From Erysipelotrichaceae bacterium (GTDB taxonomy: Bacteria; Bacillota_I; Bacilli_A; Erysipelotrichales; Erysipelotrichaceae): DNA of 37,390 nucleotides. The stretch spans positions 1-37,390 of the forward strand of contig JAUNEN010000025.1 in the NCBI GenBank assembly GCA_030525525.1, given 5' to 3'. This document shows positions 23,187 to 32,200 of the stretch, in pieces. Under the pieces are notes generated by a model. The model saw only the letters and a list, made by a program, of their open reading frames with translations, had not been told where the DNA came from and did no database searches. The first letter of the stretch is position 1. Each line of letters opens with the position of its first letter. A program made the position numbers and the translations under genes.

Positions 23187-23606
23187 TTATTCGCCGATGT
23201 TTGCGCCGGGATTCAGATCAATCTGATCCGGAATCACATTCTGCTCAATCTCTTCAATATCAGCTGAGAACTCCGGCGGCAGGATGATGCTTAACAGCAT
23301 CGGCTCGGGCTTGTAGGCAAGCATCATGGTTTCGCCATGGTATTCCATGACTGCCGTGACGCATGTGATCGGGACATCTTTGTAATATTCGGCAAACACC
23401 TTCGGGCTCGGTACGAACGGAAGCTGTTTTGTGTCTCCCGGCCAGTCGGTGCTTTCAACCGGTTCGGTCAGAATCACGCCATGGCTGGTGATGTCATCGT
23501 CATGGAGAATCATCGAGATATATCCGAGCATCTCCTCTTTGCTCAGGTCTTTTACATTGTATGTGTAGGTTGTGCAATGAATGTCTTTTTCTACTGATCT
23601 TGTCAT
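23187..23606 (-). CDS. Hypothetical protein of 139 residues
   Basis: Not recognised. A soluble acidic protein without signal peptide, membrane helix or cysteine cluster; the C-terminal 25 residues are rich in Glu, Ile and Pro. It has a complete gene context: promoter at 23660-23631, AAGGA seven bases from the ATG and a strong terminator just after the stop, so it is a single-gene unit and almost certainly real. Neighbours are an orphan SAF-domain protein and a FemX-like gene, which do not suggest a role. Confidence 0.8.
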   Translation of the reverse strand: MTRSVEKDIHCTTYTYNVKDLSKEEMLGYISMILHDDDITSHGVILTEPVESTDWPGDTKQLPFVPSPKVFAEYYKDVPITCVTAVMEYHGETMMLAYKPEPMLLSIILPPEFSADIEEIEQNVIPDQIDLNPGANIGE

Positions 23607-23630
23607 GTTTAGTTCCTTCTTTCAGCTATT

Positions 23631-23660
23631 ATCATAGCTCATTGCAACTTCCTTTTCCAA
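23631..23660 (-). promoter_or_regulatory. Promoter of the 139-residue hypothetical gene
   Basis: Minus strand TTGGAA at 23660-23655, an 18-base spacer and TATGAT at 23636-23631, about 25 bases before the ATG. Confidence 0.5.
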
Positions 23661-23682
23661 CCTCAGTTTGTGACTGTGAAGG

Positions 23683-24423
23683 TTATTGCTTTGAAGTTTC
23701 CGGATGCAGCAGCTGAATCAGGTAAGCGGTGATCGGTGAAGCTTCGTCAAGATATGCTTCATGATCTGTATTGTATGTATCGGCTGACATATACAGCTGC
23801 ATCGTTCCGGCTGTCTTAGCCATGCTCAGAAGCTCCAGATGATTTGATGCGACTGCCAGTTCTGCAAGATACGGAACACCGGTGCTCTCGGAAGAGGAAA
23901 GTGATACGCCTTTATGATCGCGGATGTCGATGATCCTGACATTTCTTAAAAGACACCCGGTGATCGGCGCTTCGTTTCTCGGATTCACTGTCACAAAAAT
24001 ATCAGCTCTCTGACCGGCACTCATACCGCTTAAGGAAGCGACATCCACTCCCATCGTAAATGATACCTGGTTTTCCTTTAGCTGCGAGGCTGCGTGATCG
24101 GGAAGTTCGTCTTCGTCATACAGCATGCTTGCATAAAACGGCGAGCCGGCCGGGATCATCCCCTGGATTTCGGTATACTTGCCGATGATCTTCGATTTGT
24201 CATTCTCGGCAAGATTCTGAAGATATCTCGAAGAAATCCTGACCTTGATGAGATCATCTTCTTCGATCTTAGTGCGCGGCATGATGTCATGGGCGGCGAT
24301 ATAGGTTTCCGTAAGATCAAGCTTTGCATTCACATAAACTCTGAAGAGAATGTAGTTTGCACATAACAATGCGGCTGTAAGAACAACGACCATTCCAATT
24401 TTTATGATGATTTTCTGTTTCAT
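23683..24423 (-). CDS. CpaB/RcpC-like SAF-domain membrane protein
   Basis: 246 residues. One N-terminal membrane helix (about 5-28) is followed by a SAF domain: YIAAHDIMPRTKIEEDDL, then GKYTEIQGMIPAGSPFYASML, the pattern seen in Flp-pilus assembly protein CpaB. The C-terminal half (VSFTMGVDVASLSGMSAGQRADIFVTV) also resembles the CpaB/RcpC region. No Flp/Tad pilus genes are nearby. The start at 24423 has AGGAG about 11 bases upstream; an in-frame TTG seven codons earlier is weaker. Function by family only. Confidence 0.65.
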   Translation of the reverse strand: MKQKIIIKIGMVVVLTAALLCANYILFRVYVNAKLDLTETYIAAHDIMPRTKIEEDDLIKVRISSRYLQNLAENDKSKIIGKYTEIQGMIPAGSPFYASMLYDEDELPDHAASQLKENQVSFTMGVDVASLSGMSAGQRADIFVTVNPRNEAPITGCLLRNVRIIDIRDHKGVSLSSSESTGVPYLAELAVASNHLELLSMAKTAGTMQLYMSADTYNTDHEAYLDEASPITAYLIQLLHPETSKQ

Positions 24424-24486
24424 ATCAGTTAAATCTCCTGTCAATCAGAATATTCAAAAGATTGGTTCAGTCTCCTCAAAAAAAAA

Positions 24487-24523
24487 GAAAAAAATACTGC
24501 CGCACCATAATCTGCAGCAGTAT
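24487..24523 (-). terminator. Terminator of the polymerase-nitroreductase operon
   Basis: Minus strand ATACTGC / GCAGTAT stem with an inner stem-loop, followed by seven T, a C and more T, about nine bases after the nitroreductase stop. Confidence 0.8.
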
Positions 24524-24532
24524 CAGGCTTTC

Positions 24533-25060
24533 TCAGTCAATCACAGCGACTTCTTCCAGAGCTTTGCGGTTTTTGAATGCAGGCTGCCCTTCCCCGTGTC
24601 CCAAAGCAATCACTGACATGATTTCTTCATCTTCGGAAATGGCGAGAATGTCTCTCAGCTGTTCGCTGTCTCTTAAGCCCATGATGAGTGTGTCGAGTCC
24701 GTGATTTTTCGCAGAGAGAATCAGATAGGCATCATGCAGACCGAGATCATACGCACCCCAGAGATCGCCGCCCTCATTGTCAGGAACGGATTGTGTATGG
24801 CCGGAAACTTTTCTGACAAATGTTGTGACCAGCAGACACGCACCGGCAGAGCTCTTCTGATTGAATGAAGGAAGTGTGCTTCTGACCTTTTCCAGTTTTT
24901 CTTTTTCAATAACTGCGTAGACTCTTGCGGTCTGTGAGTTCTTCCAGCTCGGCGCACTCTGAGCTTCCTTCAGAATTGTTTCGACCAGTTCTCTTTCAAT
25001 CGGTTCATCTTTGTAGGAGCGCACGCTGCGGCGCTGCTCAATCAGCTGTTCAAATTCCAT
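24533..25060 (-). CDS. Nitroreductase-family flavoprotein
   Basis: 175 residues with the FMN-dependent nitroreductase fold: RRSVRSYKDEPIERE at 10-24 (FMN phosphate contacts), SAPSWKNSQTAR in the first third, and GLDTLIMGLRDSEQL towards the C-terminus. Usual length for the small family members. Substrate cannot be read from the sequence. RBS CAGGAGG is present. It is the last gene before the terminator, 16 bases after the YolD-like gene. Confidence 0.85.
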   Translation of the reverse strand: MEFEQLIEQRRSVRSYKDEPIERELVETILKEAQSAPSWKNSQTARVYAVIEKEKLEKVRSTLPSFNQKSSAGACLLVTTFVRKVSGHTQSVPDNEGGDLWGAYDLGLHDAYLILSAKNHGLDTLIMGLRDSEQLRDILAISEDEEIMSVIALGHGEGQPAFKNRKALEEVAVID

Positions 25061-25076
25061 GTTTCCTCCTGTTGTT

Positions 25077-25514
25077 TCAGATCTGTATCAGATCAATGAT
25101 ATCTTCAAGCATGATTTTCTGTCTGTCTTCGGTTTCAAGAAAACTGTTTTCCAGTCTTCTGATTGCTGTTTCCTTTGTTTCAAAACTGCCGCCTTCCTTC
25201 AGCTCATCGCTTTTGAAATAAGTGATCTGCACCCTTTGATGATGACTCAATGCTTCGTGTGCCGTGCGGTCAAGCTGCTGTTTCTGTTCTTCCGAAAGCT
25301 GCGGTTTGGTTTCGGTCAGTCTTGCCGTTTCGGCAATTGCCGCATCATATCCGGTGAGTGCGGCAAACGGAGAAAACTGAGCGGCTCTTGAAGTCCGTGG
25401 GGCAGGACGGTGATTCTTTGATACATGATGAGGTACATTCAGAATATCGCCATAGCGTCGTTCCGCTTCTTTTGCGGCCTCTTCCATTTCGGCTGTCACG
25501 TACGCGGCGCTCAT
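25077..25514 (-). CDS. YolD-like protein, partner of the Y-family polymerase
   Basis: 145 residues with the hallmark RAAQFSPFAALTGYDAAI at about 43-60, found in YolD-like proteins that accompany Y-family polymerase genes in Bacillota. The C-terminal half has the strand VQITYFKSDEL and a helical tail. The start ATG overlaps the polymerase stop by four bases, so the two are translationally coupled. The family's exact role is not established; association with a translesion polymerase is the consistent clue. Confidence 0.8.
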   Translation of the reverse strand: MSAAYVTAEMEEAAKEAERRYGDILNVPHHVSKNHRPAPRTSRAAQFSPFAALTGYDAAIAETARLTETKPQLSEEQKQQLDRTAHEALSHHQRVQITYFKSDELKEGGSFETKETAIRRLENSFLETEDRQKIMLEDIIDLIQI

Positions 25515-27004
25515 GCTTTATGTCCTCCGATCTGCTCATTTCTCTCTTTTCCGGTTGCCCCTTCTTCCAGGCTGACGCCTTTGAGAATTGCATTTTTGCC
25601 GTATTTTTTCTGGATTGTCAGAATTGCCTTCTGAACGCTGTGTTCTTTTTTCAGATCTTCTTCCAGCTTCTCGTTTTTCTTTTCTTCCCGTTCATGATTG
25701 TCAAACAGAGAGATCTGAGAGAATTCAACCATTTTGGCGGCAGTATCTTCAGGAAGCACATTGCAGGCGGTGATATTGATGCGTCGTATCGTCAGTGAAG
25801 GATCGGTGATTCTTTCATAGAGCTTCAATACGGCATCGATAATCATTCTTGATGATGAAGTCTTTCTGTTCAGATGGGCAGTGCCATGAGCACCTTTCGG
25901 AGCCATGCGCCCGTACCAGTCAGCTTTGACTTCACCGGTATAATCATCATCAAGTCCGCTTCTGTCATAGCCGATATGCAGCACAAACGTGTCGCTGACA
26001 AGCTGATGATCGACCAGGCTCAGAACAAGCGAATCCGTCATTTCCCTGACGATGATCTTTGCTTTTTCATTGGAATACGGACTCATCAGCACCTGACCGG
26101 AACCGATTGAGTTCGAAGAAGGTTTATAATCTTTGATCTCTGAGATGAGCGTGTCTTCATATCCGAATGCATGATCGATGAGAAACTCCGCATTGACACC
26201 AAAGAGCTTATAAAGAAGTTCTTCGTTTTCAATCGCGCATCTGGCGACATCCCCCATCGTATACATGCCGTTGGCTTCAAGCTTTGCGCCGATCCCTCTG
26301 CCTACCCGCCAGAAATCTTTCAGCGGACGATGTGTCCAGAGATATCTTCTGTAATCCATCTCATCAAGTTCCGCAATCCGCACACCGTCTTCATCCGCCG
26401 GCATCTTTTTGGCAACGATGTCCATGGCAACTTTGGCAAGATAGAGATTCGGTCCGATTCCTGCTGTCGCCGTAATACCGGTTAAGGCGAGTACTTCTCT
26501 GATCATTCTGATTGCCAGCTCATGGGCGGTGCAGTTATATGTTTTCAGATAGCCGGTCACATCCATGAATACTTCATCAATGGAGTAAACATGAATGTCT
26601 TCCGGTGCAATGTAGCGCAGATAGACGCTGTAGATCTTTGATGAGTATTCGATATACATCGCCATGCGGGGAACTGCCGCAATGTAACTGAGTTCAAGAT
26701 ACGGATCGTTTTTCAGCTCTTCACTGTTGATGGAAGCGCCTCTGAACGGTTCATAGCGGATCGCTTCCCTTCTTGCACGGTTGATCTCACGCACCTTCTG
26801 CACAACTTCGTAAAGCCTGCATCTGCCGCCGATTCCATAAGCTTTCAGCGCAGGCGAAACAGCCAGACAGATTGTCTTATCCGTCCGGCTGGTATCGGCG
26901 ACCACAAGGTTGGATGTCAGAGGATCGATTCCTCTCTGCTGACATTCCACACTCGCATAAAACGACTTGAGGTCTATGGCAATATAGGTGCGTTGTGCGC
27001 TCAT
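25511..27004 (-). CDS. Y-family (UmuC/DinB-type) translesion DNA polymerase
   Basis: 497 residues. Catalytic metal ligands are visible: D11 in YIAIDLKSFYASVE and the Asp-Glu pair in VYSIDEVFMDVT (about 142-153). The steric FY pair, the helix-hairpin region (RRYLWTHRPLKDFWRVGRGIGAKL) and a little-finger domain follow. Near the C-terminus SQISLFDN looks like a beta-clamp binding motif. It resembles the UvrX/UmuC branch more than housekeeping DinB. It lies between an OB-fold gene (11-base gap) and a YolD-like gene. No LexA-type CGAAC-N4-GTTCG box was seen upstream of the operon. Confidence 0.92.
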   Translation of the reverse strand: MSAQRTYIAIDLKSFYASVECQQRGIDPLTSNLVVADTSRTDKTICLAVSPALKAYGIGGRCRLYEVVQKVREINRARREAIRYEPFRGASINSEELKNDPYLELSYIAAVPRMAMYIEYSSKIYSVYLRYIAPEDIHVYSIDEVFMDVTGYLKTYNCTAHELAIRMIREVLALTGITATAGIGPNLYLAKVAMDIVAKKMPADEDGVRIAELDEMDYRRYLWTHRPLKDFWRVGRGIGAKLEANGMYTMGDVARCAIENEELLYKLFGVNAEFLIDHAFGYEDTLISEIKDYKPSSNSIGSGQVLMSPYSNEKAKIIVREMTDSLVLSLVDHQLVSDTFVLHIGYDRSGLDDDYTGEVKADWYGRMAPKGAHGTAHLNRKTSSSRMIIDAVLKLYERITDPSLTIRRINITACNVLPEDTAAKMVEFSQISLFDNHEREEKKNEKLEEDLKKEHSVQKAILTIQKKYGKNAILKGVSLEEGATGKERNEQIGGHKA

Positions 27005-27015
27005 TTGTTTTCTTC

Positions 27016-27492
27016 TTATTTCTGAGGAATCAGTCCGCTGTTAAAGCTCTGGCGTCTTCTTCTGCCGAGCATAAACATTCCGGTGGCTGTGACACTGAGC
27101 TCAGGGAGTCTTGCCGGGTTGGCTGAATTATCACGGATATAGGCTCTTCCCTCAATCAGAACACGATCTCCTTCATTGAAACCGTAAGCCTCATCGGCTC
27201 TCCAGTCTCTGGCTGTATAGCTGATGATGTCGATGGAGCCGTCCTCTTCGCTGTAGGAGTGATACCAGACACGGCTGCCTGTTTCTTTGGTCAGAACGGA
27301 AATCTTCTTGTCAAGTCCGCGGATTGTCAGACGTCCGAATGCCATCTTCTTATCCTGCGACTCACCGAGATCGGTGCGCATTCTGGCCATACCGTCTGCT
27401 TCAATCGTGCCGATCATTGTGACGTGATAGCAGATCACCTCACCGTTTCTGTCTCTGATGGATTCAAATGAAAAATAATCTTTAACACTCAT
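27016..27492 (-). CDS. OB-fold (SSB-like) accessory protein next to the Y-family polymerase
   Basis: 158 residues. The segment FNEGDRVLIEGRAYIRD followed by a Pro-Leu-Ser-Val-Thr-Ala strand resembles strands 4-5 of an SSB-type OB fold, and the N-terminal half has alternating strands (VICYHVTMIGTIE, FGRLTIRGL). The C-terminal tail is basic (GRRRRQS) rather than acidic, unlike housekeeping SSB. The start at 27492 has GGAG eight bases upstream and lies two bases after the previous stop; a longer in-frame reading would overlap that gene by 67 bases. The family call is by pattern only. Confidence 0.65.
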   Translation of the reverse strand: MSVKDYFSFESIRDRNGEVICYHVTMIGTIEADGMARMRTDLGESQDKKMAFGRLTIRGLDKKISVLTKETGSRVWYHSYSEEDGSIDIISYTARDWRADEAYGFNEGDRVLIEGRAYIRDNSANPARLPELSVTATGMFMLGRRRRQSFNSGLIPQK

Positions 27493-27494
27493 TC

Positions 27495-27842
27495 TTATTG
27501 CTCCGTATTTTTCTGCTCTTCCAAAAGAGCGATCATCCTTTTTACAATTCTCTGCGGCCATCCCTCAACCAACCGCTCATCAAATGCATTCTCAAACCAA
27601 TGGTCTTCCCTTAACAGCATGCACAGCAATGCTGCGCATCTTTCAAAATCAGCAGCAGGAAGTGTTCTTAACTCCGCATCTGCGTCAATCGGAAGATGAA
27701 AGAACCGCCTGTCGTCAATGATGATCAGTCCCAGTGTCCTGAGACTTCCGTAATAAGCATCCTTTCGCATCGGATGCATTTCCAGAAGATTGTTCAGCAC
27801 AAACAGTGCATCTTTTTTATTCACCGCCGCCGCTCTGTTCAT
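27495..27842 (-). CDS. Small DUF6508-like protein
   Basis: 115 residues. The C-terminal pattern (CAALLCMLLREDHW..AFDERLVEGWPQRIVKRMIALL) resembles the DUF6508 family, short helical proteins of unknown function; this is a memory-based match and should be tested. The start overlaps the preceding hydrolase gene by 26 bases; GAAGG lies about nine bases upstream of the ATG. Its stop is two bases from the OB-fold gene start, so it is embedded in the polymerase operon. Confidence 0.55.
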   Translation of the reverse strand: MNRAAAVNKKDALFVLNNLLEMHPMRKDAYYGSLRTLGLIIIDDRRFFHLPIDADAELRTLPAADFERCAALLCMLLREDHWFENAFDERLVEGWPQRIVKRMIALLEEQKNTEQ

Positions 27843-29100
27843 TGCTTTCAGCCTTCGAACCGTTCAGCCATGCAAGATAGGCTTCGAGATATTCATCCTG
27901 TCCGTAATAATGATCGCTGTCGGTTGTGTGGACGGTGATATCGCAGTTCTGACTCTTTGCATAGTCAATATAATCCATCGCGCTCTGCGGACTGATGAGT
28001 TTGTCCTTTGTGCCGTAGCTGACAAACTGTCTGACATTCACCGAGTTGAAACGCTTGATGATATCTGTTTCATCAAGCAGCTTCTCGCGCTCGGTCACAC
28101 TGCGGACACGTTCGGAATCATAATGTGTAAACAGCAGCGGTACATTGTTGCGGTAGTTCATGAACGGATAAATCATGGCAGCTCCCGCAACTGCTTCGGA
28201 TGTATTGTCGATATTATCGGGTGTATATCCTTCCGGAAGAATATAGCTGCCCCATGTTGTGTTCACATAATCACAGGCAAGGTTTCCGCCTGCTCCATAG
28301 CCGAGCAATGTGATCTGATCAGGATTGTATCCGTAATCGGAAGCGTGTGCTCTGACCCATCTGACAGCACGCTGCAGATCCATCTCTGCGATCGGTGCCG
28401 GATACGGGTTTGCACGGTACCAGAACACAAATGCACTGATGCCGTGCTCATTCAGTGTTTTTGCAATATCTGCGCCTTCATCATCTTTTCCTTCGTTTGA
28501 GCGGATTGCATAGCCGCCGCCCGGAATGATGATGACTGCTTTTTCACTGTCTTCAGCAATATAAGGAATCACGAACGGTTCATCATTGAAGAGCCAGGAA
28601 TCATATTCCCCCTGGATTCCGTGTGTATATGTATAGGTATCGGTAATTGAAAGAATATCTTTATATTCGCTTCCGGTGATTGCTTTTTCAAATCTCAGGC
28701 GGGCAATCGGAACGGGAGGCTCTGAATCAACCTCCATATAATCAACCTTGTTGACCAGACCGTTGCCGGGAATCACACTTCCCCAGATATTGACTCTGCG
28801 GTCAAAATCCGCAATCGGCTTCCCCTCATCATTGCCGAGCGGATTGATCATGAACAATGCAGTTCCGATCAATGCGGAAAGAACTGCACATGTCAGAATA
28901 ATTCCCAGAACTCTGAGAATCTTGCTGTACCATGCACGGTCTTCCCAGTCAGGACCGGTGAAGAATGTCATGATAAACAATAAAATGCCGCCGATCGCCA
29001 GAATCGCAAGATTCAGCTTCAGATTCAGCGTAAAGACTGCCCGGTAAATCCCGAAGGCAATCAGGGCTGCCGCCGCAGCAAAACCAATCAATCGTTTCAT
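27817..29100 (-). CDS. Membrane alpha/beta-hydrolase-fold protein lacking the nucleophile serine
   Basis: 427 residues. Three membrane helices (about 3-21, 30-48, 62-86) lead into an extracytoplasmic esterase/lipase-like domain: oxyanion motif IIPGGGYAIRSNEGKD, then the nucleophile elbow, an acid Asp in YGTKDKL and a terminal His in DSDHYYG. The elbow reads LLGYGAGGNLA where the family has GxSxGG, so Gly (codon GGA) replaces the catalytic Ser, a change needing at least two base substitutions from TCA. It may be a pseudoenzyme or use a different chemistry. First gene of the polymerase cassette; no clear promoter was seen in the 111 bases upstream. Confidence 0.8.
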   Translation of the reverse strand: MKRLIGFAAAAALIAFGIYRAVFTLNLKLNLAILAIGGILLFIMTFFTGPDWEDRAWYSKILRVLGIILTCAVLSALIGTALFMINPLGNDEGKPIADFDRRVNIWGSVIPGNGLVNKVDYMEVDSEPPVPIARLRFEKAITGSEYKDILSITDTYTYTHGIQGEYDSWLFNDEPFVIPYIAEDSEKAVIIIPGGGYAIRSNEGKDDEGADIAKTLNEHGISAFVFWYRANPYPAPIAEMDLQRAVRWVRAHASDYGYNPDQITLLGYGAGGNLACDYVNTTWGSYILPEGYTPDNIDNTSEAVAGAAMIYPFMNYRNNVPLLFTHYDSERVRSVTEREKLLDETDIIKRFNSVNVRQFVSYGTKDKLISPQSAMDYIDYAKSQNCDITVHTTDSDHYYGQDEYLEAYLAWLNGSKAESNEQSGGGE

Positions 29101-29211
29101 ATAATCCCCTGTTTAATCTGTCAATATGATAAACCCAAACCAATCACGGTGAACTTTCCCTATATTTAAGATTAATTAATATTTTTTCATAATCACGATG
29201 ATTTGCAAGTA

Positions 29212-32200
29212 TTATTCAACACTTTTCAGCGCTGTTACGGGGTCAATCACATCAAGATAGCGGTCGGAAAGCACATTGACGCATAATGCAAAGCCGAAAG
29301 ACAGGCCGGCAGCTATGAAATAGGACTTCAGATGAAGCGAAACGGCAAGATACATCGAAGGCAGATTCAGAATGATTGTCAGTGTCTGTGCAAACGCATA
29401 GCCGAGCGGAATCCCGATCAGAATGCCGATGCAGGTCAGGATCAGCGTCTCTCTGTCGATATATGTATGCACTTCCCCGTCAAAGAAACCGAGCACCTTG
29501 ATGGTTGCGATTTCACGGGTGCGCTCGGAAACATTGATTGAAGACAATGTAAACAAGACGACAAAAGCAAGTGCCGCCGACATCACAATGATGATATAGA
29601 CCACCACATTGATCAGCAGGAATGCATCCTCAAACTGAACTTCCACATCCTGCGATGAAAGCACGTTCATCACCTTCGGCTGCGATTTGAGCATATCCTT
29701 GTAGGCTTCCTCATCCGCGTCCGCCTTCAGATTGATCAGTTTGCCGTTTTTCATATAACCGTCAAAATTCTTCTCAAATGTGCTGCGGGTCATATACATA
29801 TAATTGCCGAGATAATTTTCACAGAGCTCATTCACGCATACATCCGCCGTTTCGAGATCTGCCGTTTCAACATGGATCGTGCTGCCCTTTTCAAAGCCGA
29901 GCACATTGGCGGCGTTGACTGTCACATACACGCTGTCTGCTTTCAGATCTTCAAGCTTCTGACCGTGATGATGCATGATGATATATTCCGAAAGATCTTC
30001 TTCATCATCAAACACAAACAGCGTCAGGCTTTCCTGACGTGAATTTCCGTATGAAACCCTGGCTTCACTGATCATGAGATCAATATATGATTCCGTACCG
30101 GGATCTCCGGCAACTGCCTCATCGAGTTTTTCATGTTCCTCACCCTGGGCAGCGCACAGCATGTCATACAGGAATGTCTGCTCATACTGACGGGGCACAA
30201 GATCTCTGACCGAATCACCGATTGCAAACCCGAACAGCAGCAGTGCCATACAGCCGGCAATGCCGAATACCGTCATTAACATTCTCTTTTTATAGCGGAA
30301 AAGATTTCTGGCCGTCACTTTGTCAAGAAATGACATGCGTGTCCAGACTGTACGCCACTTTTCAAGGAAAACCCTTGAGCCTGCCTTTGGCGCTTTGGGA
30401 CGCATCAGAGAAGCCGGCACCTGCGTCAGCTCACTGTTTGCCGCAAAATAGACGGCACCTAATGTTGCCCCTAAAAACAGCAGCGGGCCGAGAATCCCGT
30501 AAAGCGGTAGAAATGACAGCCTGTAAAACGGCAGAAGATACATGATTGAAAAAATCGTAAAGATAAACAGCGGCAGACCGATAAATGCAAGCAGAGTACC
30601 GAAAAGACTTCCCAGCAGACACGCCGCTGCCCCATATACAAGATACTTGGCCATGATTTCAAAATTGCTGTAGCCAAGCGACTTGTATGTACCGATCAGG
30701 CCTCTTTCCTCTTCCACCATGCGGGTGATTCCGGTTAAGGAAATCAGAATCGAGACAACCAGAAAGACAACCGGAAAGACGGTTCCGATGGATTCGATGC
30801 ACTCTGCATCGGATTCAATATTTGCATAGGAAGAAAGTGCAGCTCTGTCCCTGATATACCAGGCTGCCTTGTCAATATCATCGATTGTTTTATATGCATC
30901 CGCGATTTCTTCAGACGCTTCCTTTTCACCTTCGCGGTATTCTTCCCAGCCTTCTTCCAGCTTTTCACGTGCTTCCCGCAGCCGGGCATAGCCATCCATG
31001 ATCTGTGCCAGGGCATCATTCAGCTGCTGCAGGGTGCTGAAACGGCTGCTGTTGAGCTGAGCCTGTGCTTCTTCGAGCTGTCTGAAACCCGCCGCAATCT
31101 CTGCTTCGCCATAGGCGATTCCTTCTTCAATCTGACGGATTCCGTCATCAATCTGCGCAATTGCATCATCGATTCCGGTTTCTTCAATTCCGTTTTCAGC
31201 CAGCTGATCGGTGATGGATTTCCGTAATTCAACCAGTTCTTCTCTCTGTGTCTTCAGCTTTGCGAGAGCCGTTTCATAGACGCTGATCAGTTCACCGACC
31301 GTTTCAGGTTCTTCGCTTCCGGCAATCTCAGCCAGAAGGCCCGGCATGTCTGAAAGCTGTTTACTCATTTCGTCAAACGAGCCTTCGATATTTTCTGTTT
31401 CATTGATCATTTCAAGCATTGCGATCAGCTGCTTTCCTTCTTCCCGGGAAACAATATCGATCACATATGCATTCCGTTCCAGGGCATTCTCATAGCCGCT
31501 TAAAAACGTTGAAACACTCTCCAGGTCATTGAGAGGATCGTATTTACGGATCACTTCCGCAAGCTCTTCACAGGATTCTCCGGTTTCACTCATCGATGTT
31601 TCATCGTCCAGCGTTTTCAGGACTTCGATGAGTGCCAGTGTTTCTTCATGATGAAGAATCTCATGATCTTCTTCCGCCCCTTTTACAAGTGCAAGAATCT
31701 CTTCTGAAGCTTCATGGATGGTTTCTTCATCAATCTCAATTCCTGCTTCCTGCAGATTTTCAATGACTGTGCTGACCTGTTCAATTCCGTCAAAAAGATC
31801 ACTTAACGGCGTCTCTTCATCAAGTCCCCTCAACAAATCAATAAACAGAACAACCTGCTCATCTTCCAGCTGCGCAATTCCTTCATCAAGCTGCTTCAGA
31901 CCGTCATCGATCTGTTTCAGACCTTCCTTTGCCTGAATCAGATCTTCCCTGTTTTTCCTGAGATCTTCGATCTGTTTCAGAAGGTCTGCTTTTGTCTTTG
32001 CAAAACTTTCCTGTTCTCTCAGCAGCAGTGCATAGTTTTCATCAATTAAACGCTGGGCATCGGCAAGAGCTTTTTCAGCTGTTCTTCTGCCGTCTTCAAG
32101 CAGCGCCGCATTGTCATCAAGCTCGCGTTTACCGTCTCTGATTTCCCTTTCGCCGTTTTCAAGTTCTTCCTTTGCCTTCTGCAGTTCTTTGAGAATTTCC

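Noticed and set aside
27492-27561. N-terminal extension of the OB-fold protein
   Set aside because: It would overlap the DUF6508-like gene by 67 bases and has no RBS as good as that at 27492.
27851-27866. CGAAC...GTTC sequence near the polymerase operon as a LexA box
   Set aside because: The half sites are separated by one base rather than four, and they lie inside the hydrolase coding region.
27790-28500. Plus-strand open frame of 236 codons opposite the hydrolase gene
   Set aside because: Cys/Ile-rich antisense reading of a clear alpha/beta-hydrolase gene with no RBS or recognisable domain.
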